Shown here one piece after another: positions 55,886 through 63,562 of a DNA stretch of 64,000 bases. The first letter of the stretch is position 1. Every line of letters begins with the position of its first letter. Source of the stretch: JAKAWQ01 sp963745975 (GTDB lineage Bacteria > Pseudomonadota > Alphaproteobacteria > Acetobacterales > Acetobacteraceae); NCBI GenBank assembly GCA_963745975.1, contig CAVUZJ010000002.1, forward strand, positions 62,001 to 126,000, read 5' to 3'. The position numbers and the translations under genes are program-made. The notes under the pieces are model-generated. The model saw nothing but the letters and a program-made list of their open reading frames with translations, was not told where the DNA came from and ran no database searches.

Positions 55886-56605
55886 ATGGCGGAGCGGACG
55901 TTCGTGCTGCTGCATGGCGCGTTTCACGGCGGCTGGTGCTGGACGCGCGTGGCGGGAGAGCTGCGCCGGCGCGGCCATCGCGTGTTCACGCCGACGCAGA
56001 CCGGGCTCGGCGAGCGGCGGCACCTGCTTTCGCCTGCCATCACGCTCGAAACCTTCATCGACGACCTCGTCAACGTGCTCGAGTTCGAGGAGCTGGAGGA
56101 GGTGGTGCTGGTGGGGCACAGCTTTGCGGGGCCCGTCATCACTGGTGCTGCCGACCGCGTGCGCGAGCGGATCAGGCAGCTCGTCTATCTCGACAGCGGG
56201 GTGATCGGGGACGGCGAGGCGCCGTTCGACTTCCTGCCGCCCGCGGTGGTGGCCGCGCGCACGCGGGATGCGCGCGAGACCAGCGGGGGGCTCAGCATTC
56301 CGGCACCACCGCCGCGCGCGTTCGGGGTTCCGGACGGGCCGGACGCCGAGTGGGTGGCGCGGCATCTGACGCCGCATCCCTTCGCCACGTTCACCGACCG
56401 GCTGCGGCTTGCCAACCCGCCCGGCAACGGGCTGAGGCGGACCTATCTCTGTTGCACGGAGCCGGTCTATGCGCCGCTCGAGGCGGCGCGGCAGCGGGTG
56501 AAGGGCGAGCCGGGTTGGGAGTGGCGCGAGATCGCGACCGGGCATGATGCGATGGTGACGATGCCGGAGACGCTCGCGCGGATGCTGGTGGAGATCGCCG
56601 GGTGA
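55886..56605 (+). CDS. alpha/beta-hydrolase (esterase/hydroxynitrile-lyase-like)
   Basis: A 239-aa protein from ATG 55886 with AGGGAGGAG upstream. Fold features: TFVLLHGAFHGGWCWTRVAG (oxyanion loop), PTQTGLGERRHLLSPAITLE, and VVLVGHSFAGPVITGAADRV with nucleophile Ser (GHSFAG). The late ATGHDAMVTMPETLARML has the catalytic His. The length and motifs are like plant-type esterases and salicylate-esterase-like proteins. Substrate unknown. It precedes the sugar ABC binding proteins but may be independent. Confidence 0.85.
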   Translation: MAERTFVLLHGAFHGGWCWTRVAGELRRRGHRVFTPTQTGLGERRHLLSPAITLETFIDDLVNVLEFEELEEVVLVGHSFAGPVITGAADRVRERIRQLVYLDSGVIGDGEAPFDFLPPAVVAARTRDARETSGGLSIPAPPPRAFGVPDGPDAEWVARHLTPHPFATFTDRLRLANPPGNGLRRTYLCCTEPVYAPLEAARQRVKGEPGWEWREIATGHDAMVTMPETLARMLVEIAG

Positions 56606-56689
56606 GGGACGGTGAATTGACTCGGTTTGCGCGCGCGGCTCAACTTCGGGCAGCGCGAAAGGGCTGAGCGGCGGGGAGGAGAAGCGTCG

Positions 56690-57781
56690 ATGGTCGAAAA
56701 GCCGGACGAGACTTTGGTGCGCCGCGTGGCGGCACGTCTGCCGCGGCGGGCGATGGCTCAGGGTGTCGGGGTGGCTTCGACGGCCGCGATACTGGCAGCG
56801 ATGACGGGCACGGCGCGGGCGGCGGACGCCGGGCCGTTCCCTGCTCATCCGCGCTGGCGCTTCGTCTTCGTCAATCACGTGACCACCAACCCGTTCTTCG
56901 TGCCGACGCAATACGGCATTGCGGATGCGTGCTCGCTGCTCGGCTGCACCTACCAGTGGACGGGCTCGGAGATCAGCGACGTCGCGCAGATGGTGAACGC
57001 GATGGATGCGGCGATCGCGGGGCGGGCGGACGCGATCGCGGTTGCGATCGTCGATCCCAGGGGGTTCGATGCGCCGACCGCGCGCGCGCTCGCGGCCGGC
57101 ATCCCGGTGTTCAGCTACAATGCCGACTCTCCGCCGGGCAGCCCGAACCGCCGGCTCGCCTATATCGGCCAGGAGCTCTTCCTTTCCGGCGAGATGATGG
57201 GCGAGCGCATCGTCAAGCTGGTGGGCTCGGGCGATGTCGCGCTCTTCATCGCGACACCCGGGCAGCTCAACCTCCAGCCACGCGTGGATGGCGCGATCGC
57301 GGCGATCAAGCAGTCAGGCGCGCCGATCAAGGCGACAATGATTGCTACGGATCCCACGGTGAATGTCGGGCTTTCCAAGATCCGCGCCTATTACCTCGGC
57401 CATCCCAACGTGAAGGGGATGTTCGGCACGAGCGGCGGCGATACCGAGAATGTCGGCACCGTGATGCAGGAATACGACCTGCCGAAGAAGGGCGTGCACG
57501 GCGGCGGATTCGACCTCTTGCCGAAATCGCTGCAGGCGGTGAATAGCGGACACCTCGATTTCGTCATCGACCAGCAGCCCTATCTGCAGGGCTTCTACAC
57601 GGTGATGGAGATGTTCGCCTTCAAGGTCTCGGGCGGGCTTTCGGGGCCGGCGGACATCAACACCGGCCTCAAGTTCGTGACCAAGGAAGGGGTGACGCCC
57701 TATCTCACCACGAAGACGCGCTACGAAGGGAGCTCCGAGGAGGCCCAGATCATTCCGCGCTCCGGCCCGATCGCCGGCTGA
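56690..57781 (+). CDS. sugar ABC transporter substrate-binding protein 1 (tandem paralog)
   Basis: A 363-aa protein from ATG 56690 with GGGGAGGAGA upstream. The signal is twin-arginine-like (LPRRAMAQGVGVASTAAILA, then TGTARAADAG). The mature type I fold reads RFVFVNHVTTNPFFVPTQYG, MVNAMDAAIAGRADAIAVAI, NADSPPGSPNRRLAYIGQEL, YYLGHPNVKGMFGTSGG, and ends GPADINTGLKFVTKEG. The very similar paralog follows in the same operon. The ligand is unknown; the operon's SDR suggests a pentose. Confidence 0.87.
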   Translation: MVEKPDETLVRRVAARLPRRAMAQGVGVASTAAILAAMTGTARAADAGPFPAHPRWRFVFVNHVTTNPFFVPTQYGIADACSLLGCTYQWTGSEISDVAQMVNAMDAAIAGRADAIAVAIVDPRGFDAPTARALAAGIPVFSYNADSPPGSPNRRLAYIGQELFLSGEMMGERIVKLVGSGDVALFIATPGQLNLQPRVDGAIAAIKQSGAPIKATMIATDPTVNVGLSKIRAYYLGHPNVKGMFGTSGGDTENVGTVMQEYDLPKKGVHGGGFDLLPKSLQAVNSGHLDFVIDQQPYLQGFYTVMEMFAFKVSGGLSGPADINTGLKFVTKEGVTPYLTTKTRYEGSSEEAQIIPRSGPIAG

Positions 57782-57872
57782 AAGAGCGCCGCTCCCGTTG
57801 ACTCCGCTTTCGCGCGCGGCCTATCTCTGCCTTACCCTGAGCCGGAGAAGCGAAGGGGAAGGAGGAACGGAG

Positions 57873-58961
57873 ATGAGCGAAGGACCGGACGAAAGGTTGC
57901 TGCGTGGCGTGGCGGCGCGTCTGCCGCGGCGGGCGATGGCGCAGGGCATCGGGCTGGCAACGGCTGCCGCCATGCTGGGCGCGATGGGGGGCACGGCGCG
58001 GGCGGCGGATGCCAGGCCGTTTCCCGCCCATCCGCGGTGGCGCTTCGTCTTCGTCAATCACGTGACGACCAACCCGTTCTTCGTGCCGACGCAATACGGC
58101 ATCCAGGACGCCTGCGCGCTGCTCGGCTGCGACTACCAGTGGACGGGCTCGGAGATCAGCGACGTCGCGCAGATGGTGAACTCGATGGACGCGGCGATCG
58201 CGGGCAAGGCGGACGCGATCGCGGTTGCGATCGTCGATCCCAAGGGGTTCGACACGCCGGTGGCGCGCGCGCTCGACGCCGGCATCCCGGTGTTCAGCTA
58301 CAATGCCGACGCCCCGCCCGGCAGCCCGAACCGGAGGCTCGCCTATATCGGCCAGGACCTCTTCCTTTCCGGCGAGATGATGGGCGAGCGGATCGTCCAG
58401 CTCGTGGGCTCTGGCGACGTCGCGATCTTCATCGCCACCCCTGGGCAGCTCAACCTCCAGCCGCGCGTGGACGGGGCGATGGCCTCGATCAAGAAGTCGG
58501 GCGCGCCGATCAACGCCGTGATGATCGCGACCGACCCGACCTCCAACGTCTCGCTCTCGAAGATCCGCGCGTATTACCTCGGCCATCAGAACATCAAGGG
58601 GATGTTCGGCACCGGCGCCACCGATAGCATGAACATTGGCACGGTGATGCAGCAATACGGCCTGGTGAAGAAGGGCGTGCACGGCGGCGGCTACGATTTG
58701 CTCCCGAAATCGCTGCAATTCGTGCACGCGGGCATCCTCGACTTCGTCATCGACCAGCAGGCCTATTTGCAGGGCTTCTATACGGTGATGGAGATGTTCG
58801 CCTTCAAGGTCTCGGGCGGGTTGTCGGGGCCGGCGGACATCAACACCGGGCTCAAGTTCGTGACCAAGGAAGGCGTGATGCCGTACCTCAGCACCAAGAC
58901 GCGCTACGAGGGCAGCTCCGCCGAGGCCCAGATCGTGCCGCGCTCCGGCCCGATCGGCTGA
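57873..58961 (+). CDS. sugar ABC transporter substrate-binding protein 2 (tandem paralog)
   Basis: A 362-aa protein from ATG 57873 (GGAAGGAGGAAC upstream). By eye most residues are identical to the upstream paralog; differences cluster in the signal peptide and in ligand-side loops (for example GATDSMNIGTVMQQYGLVKK versus GGDTENVGTVMQEYDLPKK). The signal is again RRAMAQ type. It looks like a recent tandem duplication, with the second copy directly before the permease. The two may bind different sugars for the same permease, or merely give dosage. Confidence 0.87.
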   Translation: MSEGPDERLLRGVAARLPRRAMAQGIGLATAAAMLGAMGGTARAADARPFPAHPRWRFVFVNHVTTNPFFVPTQYGIQDACALLGCDYQWTGSEISDVAQMVNSMDAAIAGKADAIAVAIVDPKGFDTPVARALDAGIPVFSYNADAPPGSPNRRLAYIGQDLFLSGEMMGERIVQLVGSGDVAIFIATPGQLNLQPRVDGAMASIKKSGAPINAVMIATDPTSNVSLSKIRAYYLGHQNIKGMFGTGATDSMNIGTVMQQYGLVKKGVHGGGYDLLPKSLQFVHAGILDFVIDQQAYLQGFYTVMEMFAFKVSGGLSGPADINTGLKFVTKEGVMPYLSTKTRYEGSSAEAQIVPRSGPIG

Positions 58962-58966
58962 ACCGC

Positions 58967-59992
58967 GTGGACACCACTCCCCGCGGGGCGGGCGGCGCCG
59001 AGGCAGTGCCGCCCGCCCCTGCTCGCCGTTTCGGGCTCGGGCGGGTGGTCGGCGGCTTCCTCGTCTGGCGCGAGGCGAGCGTCATCCTCGTCGCCGTGCT
59101 GCTCGTCCTCTATTTCGAGCTGACCAACGGGAACTTCCTGAGCAGCGATAACATCGTGACGGTGTCGCAGTTCGTCGCGGCACCGGCCATCATCGCCTGC
59201 GGCGAGATCATGCTGCTGATCTGCAAGGAGATCGACCTCTCCGCCGGCCAGACCTTCGCGTTGGCCCCCTTCCTCGTCTATTTCGGCGCCAAGTTCGGCC
59301 TGCCGGTGGTGCCGGCGATCGTCGTCGCGCTGCTGATCTGCGCGGCGATCGGGCTCTCGATCGGGCTGATCACCGTCCTGCTCGGCGTACCCTCCTTCGT
59401 GACCACGCTCGGCACCTACTTCCTGATCACCGGCGTCACGCTCACCATCTCGCGCGGCTTCCCGGCGACGCCGCCGGGCGGCGGGCTGCTCACCAACATC
59501 ATGGGTGCCTACGGCTATTCCGAGATCATCTGGGCGCTTTTGATCGTCGCCTTCATGCACATCGTGCTCCGCCATACGCGCTGGGGCCTGCATACCTCCG
59601 CGGTCGGCGGCAACGAAATCGCGGCGGCGGAGGCCGGGATCGATGTCCGGCGGATCAAGGTCGGCAACTTCATGCTCACCGCCGTGCTCGCGGGGTTCAC
59701 CGGCATCATCGAAGCCTACCGGGTGGGCTCGAACGATCCGCTCGCCGGCGGCAGCACCATCATGTTCCTGGGCGTCGCCTCGGGCGTGATCGGCGGCACC
59801 GCACTCACCGGCGGCTCCGGCACCATCATCGGCGGGTTCATCGGCGCCGTGGTGCTCGGCGTGCTGCAGGACGGGTTCACGCTGCAGGGGATCAACGCCT
59901 TCCTCTTCGACGGCATCATCGGAGCGGCGATCCTGATCGCCATGATCGCCAATATCCGCCTCGCGCGCTGGCAGCGCGGAGTGGCCCGATGA
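58967..59992 (+). CDS. sugar ABC transporter permease (BPD_transp_2)
   Basis: A 341-aa permease from GTG 58967, 5 nt after the second binding protein. The core reads LSSDNIVTVSQFVAAPAIIA, CGEIMLLICKEIDLSAGQTF, VGGNEIAAAEAGIDVRRIKV, and GVIGGTALTGGSGTIIGGFI. About eight to ten spans. The only permease of this system, so it presumably homodimerises. The stop overlaps the ATPase start (ATGA). Confidence 0.88.
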   Translation: MDTTPRGAGGAEAVPPAPARRFGLGRVVGGFLVWREASVILVAVLLVLYFELTNGNFLSSDNIVTVSQFVAAPAIIACGEIMLLICKEIDLSAGQTFALAPFLVYFGAKFGLPVVPAIVVALLICAAIGLSIGLITVLLGVPSFVTTLGTYFLITGVTLTISRGFPATPPGGGLLTNIMGAYGYSEIIWALLIVAFMHIVLRHTRWGLHTSAVGGNEIAAAEAGIDVRRIKVGNFMLTAVLAGFTGIIEAYRVGSNDPLAGGSTIMFLGVASGVIGGTALTGGSGTIIGGFIGAVVLGVLQDGFTLQGINAFLFDGIIGAAILIAMIANIRLARWQRGVAR

Positions 59993-60762
59993 GCGCGGCC
60001 GCGGTCGGCGGCGCCGAGGCCATCCGCGCCGAAAACATTGTCAAGCGCTTCGGCAGCATCGTCGCACTGAACGGCGTCTCGATCCATGTCAATCGGGGCG
60101 AGATCCTCGGCATCCTCGGCGACAACGGGGCCGGCAAGTCGACGCTGATCAAGATCCTGACCGGATTCCACCAGCCCGACGGCGGGCGGCTCTTCGTCGA
60201 CGGCAAGGAAGTAGCGCTCGCCTCGGTCGATCACGCGCGCAGCCTCGGCATCGAATGCGTCTATCAGGACCTCGCGCTGATCAATACGCTCTCGGTCTAT
60301 CACAACATGTTCCTCAACCGCGAGCTGACCCGGCCGCCCTTCGGCCTGCTCGACCACCGCGAGATGCGCAAGCGCGCGGCCGGGGCGCTCGACGATATCG
60401 GCGTCGGCGTGCCCTCGGTGGAGGCGGAAGTGGCGCGGCTCTCGGGCGGCCAGCGCCAGGCGATCGCAGTTGCGCGCGCGGTCTATTCCAACGCGCGCAT
60501 TCTCCTGCTCGACGAGCCGCTCGCCGCGATGGGCGCGCGCGAGGCCGGCCTCATCATCGACCTCGTCGAACGGCTGCGCAGCCGCGGCGATATCGCGATC
60601 ATCATGATCGCGCACAACTACGCCCAGACGCTGGATATCTGCGACCGCGTGGTGCTGGTGCAGCACGGCGAGATCACCTTCGAGAGCCACTCGGCCGAAA
60701 CCACGGTCGAGGAGCTGCTCGAGATCGTCCGCCGCGAATACCGCGCCGCGCGGCGCGCCTGA
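59989..60762 (+). CDS. sugar ABC transporter ATP-binding protein (single domain)
   Basis: A 257-aa ATPase. Walker A LGDNGAGKSTLIK, Q-loop VYQDLALINTLSVYHNMFLN, signature LSGGQRQAIAVARAVYS, Walker B ILLLDEPLAAMGAREAGL, H-loop MIAHN. A single ABC domain is unusual next to RbsC-type permeases, which usually have two-domain RbsA, but a known variant (Frc/Xyl-like) uses one. The ATG overlaps the permease stop. It follows the SBP-SBP-permease order and precedes the SDR gene by 17 nt. Confidence 0.88.
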   Translation: MSAAAVGGAEAIRAENIVKRFGSIVALNGVSIHVNRGEILGILGDNGAGKSTLIKILTGFHQPDGGRLFVDGKEVALASVDHARSLGIECVYQDLALINTLSVYHNMFLNRELTRPPFGLLDHREMRKRAAGALDDIGVGVPSVEAEVARLSGGQRQAIAVARAVYSNARILLLDEPLAAMGAREAGLIIDLVERLRSRGDIAIIMIAHNYAQTLDICDRVVLVQHGEITFESHSAETTVEELLEIVRREYRAARRA

Positions 60763-60779
60763 GACGCGAGGGACCCGCC

Positions 60780-61556
60780 ATGGACGAAGAGGACAAACGG
60801 GCGATCTACCCGAGCCTCAGCGGCCGCGTCGTGCTCGTCACCGGCGGGGCCAGCGGGATCGGCGCCGCCCACGTCGAGGGATTCTGCCGCCAGCACGCGA
60901 AGGTCGCGTTCTTCGATATCGAGGAGGGAGCGGCGGAGGCGCTGATACGCAAGCTCGGCGCCGACGGCCACGCCAAGCCAACGTTCCGCCGCGTCGACCT
61001 CACCGATATCGCCGCGCTGCAAGCGGCGATCGACGAAGTGCGCGAACAACTCGGACCAGTCACCGTGCTCGTCAACAACGCCGCCAACGACCAGCGCCAC
61101 CGCATCGAGGATGTGACGGTGGAGTTCTGGGACGAACGCATGAGCGTGAACCTCCGGCACCAGTTCTTCGCGGCCCAGGCCGTGTGGCCGATGATGCGCG
61201 AGGCGGGCGGCGGCGCCATCATCAACTTCGGCTCGGTGAGCTGGCACCGCAAGACAGGAGGAATGCCCGCCTATACTTCCGCCAAGGCCGCCGTGGAGGG
61301 CCTGACCCGCAGCCTCGCGCGCGACCTCGGCCCGGACCGCATCCGCGTCAATTGCGTGATCCCGGGCTGGATCATGACCGAGCGGCAAATGCGCCTCTGG
61401 CTTACACACGAGGCCGAGACCGACCTGCTCAAGGCACAATGCCTCAAGGAAAAAGTGTATCCCGACGACGTGGCAAACCTCGTGCTTTGGCTTGCCGCCG
61501 ACAATTCGCGGATGTGCAGCGCTCAGAATTTCATTGTGGATGCGGGGTTGATGTAA
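60780..61556 (+). CDS. SDR-family sugar dehydrogenase, D-xylose 1-dehydrogenase-like
   Basis: A 258-aa SDR. It opens AIYPSLSGRVVLVTGGASGI, with coenzyme motif TGGASGIG at 21-28. VLVNNAANDQRHRIEDV, FWDERMSVNLRHQFFAAQAV and IINFGSVSWHRKTGGMPAY follow, with a catalytic Ser152, Tyr165, Lys169 set. These blocks closely match the Caulobacter-type NAD D-xylose 1-dehydrogenase as I remember it, so a pentose is the best guess. It would oxidise the imported sugar to a lactone; the only lactonase in view is at 14.8 kb. Last gene of the transporter operon, followed by hairpins. Confidence 0.82.
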   Translation: MDEEDKRAIYPSLSGRVVLVTGGASGIGAAHVEGFCRQHAKVAFFDIEEGAAEALIRKLGADGHAKPTFRRVDLTDIAALQAAIDEVREQLGPVTVLVNNAANDQRHRIEDVTVEFWDERMSVNLRHQFFAAQAVWPMMREAGGGAIINFGSVSWHRKTGGMPAYTSAKAAVEGLTRSLARDLGPDRIRVNCVIPGWIMTERQMRLWLTHEAETDLLKAQCLKEKVYPDDVANLVLWLAADNSRMCSAQNFIVDAGLM

Positions 61557-61816
61557 GGGCAGGGGGGCTCTGCCCCCCTGCACCCCCCGCCAAGGGCGAG
61601 CCCTTGGAACCCATTCGTTTTGGCAGAAGCTGAGGGCGGTTTGGGCGATCGCGCAAACACGCGATCGCCCAAACCGCCCTCAGCTTCTGCCAAACAGGCC
61701 ATCCAACGCGCAAGCGCGTTGGATATGTGACGGCGAAATCTATGGTTCGGAGCAAGGGGAAGGCGCCGCCCGCAGCCGCAGCAAACGCATGGGGTCCAGG
61801 GGGCAGAGCCCCCTGG
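61557..61816. repeat. hairpin cluster including a perfect 35-bp inverted repeat
   Basis: Five hairpins in 260 bp between convergent genes: CAGGGGGGC-tct-GCCCCCCTG (61560-61580); CCAAGGGC-ga-GCCCTTGG (61590-61607); a perfect 35-bp inverted repeat, arms 61619-61653 and 61660-61694, loop CAAACA; ATCCAACGCG-caag-CGCGTTGGAT (61701-61724); and CCAGGGGGC-aga-GCCCCCTGG (61796-61816). The outer two carry the same core in opposite orientation, like terminal inverted repeats. No coding frame within it looks real. Confidence 0.85.
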
Positions 61817-63445
61817 CTAGAAGGAGGAGATCGCGACTTCCTTGCTGGTGAGGAATTCGAGCAGCGCGGGCTGGCCGCGTTCGGTGGCGGCGATGCCGCG
61901 CTTGATCGCTGGGATGATCTCCTCGGGCTTGGCGACGCGTTCGCCGTAGCCGCCGAAGGCGCGGGCCATCGCCGCGTAGTCGCCGGAGATGTCGGTCGCG
62001 CGGTATTTCTCGGTCGAGACCGGCATCACCTTGAGCTCGATCGCCATCGAGAAATTGTTGAGGAGGACCGAGAGGATCGGGATTCGCTCGCGCACCGCCG
62101 TTTCGAAATCCATGCCGGTGAAGCCGATCGCCGCGTCGCCCCAGACATTGATGCAGAGCTTGTCCGGCTGCGCGAGCTTGGCACCCATGGCGAGCCCGAG
62201 ACCGTAGCCGAGCTGGGTGGTCTTGCCCCAGCCGATATAGGAGAAGGGCGTGGGCGAGACCCAGAAGGGCGAGAGCTGGTCGCGTGGGCTGCCGGCGTCG
62301 TGGGTGATGATCGTGCGGGCGCGATCGACATTGTTCGCGAGGTCCCAGATCACGCGATAGGGCGAGAGCGGCGTTTCGTTCGAGGTGAGGCGCGGCATCC
62401 ATTGCGCCATCCAGGCGCGGCGGATGGCTTCGATCTCGCCGGCGACGGGCGCGGGATCGCGCCGCTGCGGGAGGAGGTCCTCGAGGGCGGCGTTGAGTGC
62501 TGCGAGCGTGAGCGCGGCGTCACCGGCGAGCGCATCGGCGATGGGAACGTCCTTGCCGAGATCGTCGGGGTCGAGCGTCGCCTGGATAATGGTTTTGCCC
62601 TTGGGCATGGCGACGCCGAAATTCGTTTCGGTGAAGCTGCAGCCGATGCCGAGGATGACGTCGGCATTGGAGAGGAAGTCGTGCACCATCTTGGGGATGG
62701 CGCGTCCGCCCGAGCCGAGCGAGAGCGGATGGTTCTCGGGGAAGGCACTCTTGCCGGTGAGGCTCGTGGTGACGGGTGCGGCGAGGCGTTCGGCGAGCCT
62801 GAGGAGCTCATGCCAGCCGCGCGCGTAATGAACGCCCTGGCCGGCGTAGATCACCGGGCGCTTGGCTTCGGCGAGAAGCTTGGCGATGCGCTCGACGGCC
62901 TGCGGGTCGGGGCCGGTGCGGGTGGCGGGGACGGGCGCGTAGTCGAAATCGTCGGGGATTTCCTCGGCGAAGACGTCGGAGGGGATCTCGACGAGGACCG
63001 GGCCGCCGCGGCCGTTGCGCAGGCGGCCGAAGGCGCGGCGGAAGACGTTCGGGATCTCGCGCGCGGCGGTGAGCGGCTCCGCCCATTTCGTGACGTGGGC
63101 GAAATTGGTGACCGCGTTGAAGTTGGGCGGGACATGGGCGATGCGGCGGGGATAGCCCATCGGGAGCACCAGGATCGGAGCAGACTCGCCAAAAGCCTGG
63201 GCGACGCCGCCGAAGGCGTTCTCGGTGCCCGGGCCGTGCTGCATGGCGAAGACGCCGGGGCTGGCGCCGGAGCTGAGGCGGGCGATCGCGTCGGCCATGT
63301 GCAGCCCGATCCGCTCCTGGCGGACGATGATCGGGCGGATATCCGCCCTCGCCGCGTGCTCGAGCAGATGGTTCACCGGGTAGCCCATGATGGTGCGGAT
63401 TCCCTCGCGCTTGAGGATTTCCGCGATCGCGTCGCCCGCTTTCAT
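61817..63445 (-). CDS. TPP-dependent enzyme of the acetolactate synthase/benzoylformate decarboxylase superfamily
   Basis: A 542-aa protein from ATG 63445. The N-terminal pyrimidine domain has GIRTIMGYPVNHLLEHAARA and IVRQERIGLHMADAIARLSS with the activating Glu44. The middle domain (about 195-330) has RPVIYAGQGVHYARGWHELL. The C-terminal PP domain has the GDG-N-like GDAAIGFTGMDFETAVRERI through LLNNFSMAIELK. Family members condense or decarboxylate 2-ketoacids; the exact substrate is not clear. The stop abuts the hairpin cluster. Upstream (minus strand) lies a palindromic repeat and then a 2-hydroxyacid dehydrogenase. Confidence 0.87.
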   Translation of the reverse strand: MKAGDAIAEILKREGIRTIMGYPVNHLLEHAARADIRPIIVRQERIGLHMADAIARLSSGASPGVFAMQHGPGTENAFGGVAQAFGESAPILVLPMGYPRRIAHVPPNFNAVTNFAHVTKWAEPLTAAREIPNVFRRAFGRLRNGRGGPVLVEIPSDVFAEEIPDDFDYAPVPATRTGPDPQAVERIAKLLAEAKRPVIYAGQGVHYARGWHELLRLAERLAAPVTTSLTGKSAFPENHPLSLGSGGRAIPKMVHDFLSNADVILGIGCSFTETNFGVAMPKGKTIIQATLDPDDLGKDVPIADALAGDAALTLAALNAALEDLLPQRRDPAPVAGEIEAIRRAWMAQWMPRLTSNETPLSPYRVIWDLANNVDRARTIITHDAGSPRDQLSPFWVSPTPFSYIGWGKTTQLGYGLGLAMGAKLAQPDKLCINVWGDAAIGFTGMDFETAVRERIPILSVLLNNFSMAIELKVMPVSTEKYRATDISGDYAAMARAFGGYGERVAKPEEIIPAIKRGIAATERGQPALLEFLTSKEVAISSF

Positions 63446-63460
63446 TGGCTTGGCCTTTAA

Positions 63461-63562
63461 AGCGTGATCGCCGAAGGTGGAATCACCGAAGGCGTGAATC
63501 ACGCGAGAAAACAAAGAGCTGGAGCGGGATACGTGAGCGAAAGCGAACGCATCCCGCTCTAG
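63461..63562. repeat. bipartite palindromic repeat, copy D
   Basis: AGCGTGATCGCCGAAGGTGG starts at 63461; GCGTGAT (63462-63468) pairs with ATCACGC (63498-63504). Then GAGCGGGAT (63522-63530) pairs with ATCCCGCTC (63551-63559). It is very close to copy C. Its last bases reach the stop of the 2-hydroxyacid dehydrogenase (63559-63561). Confidence 0.8.
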
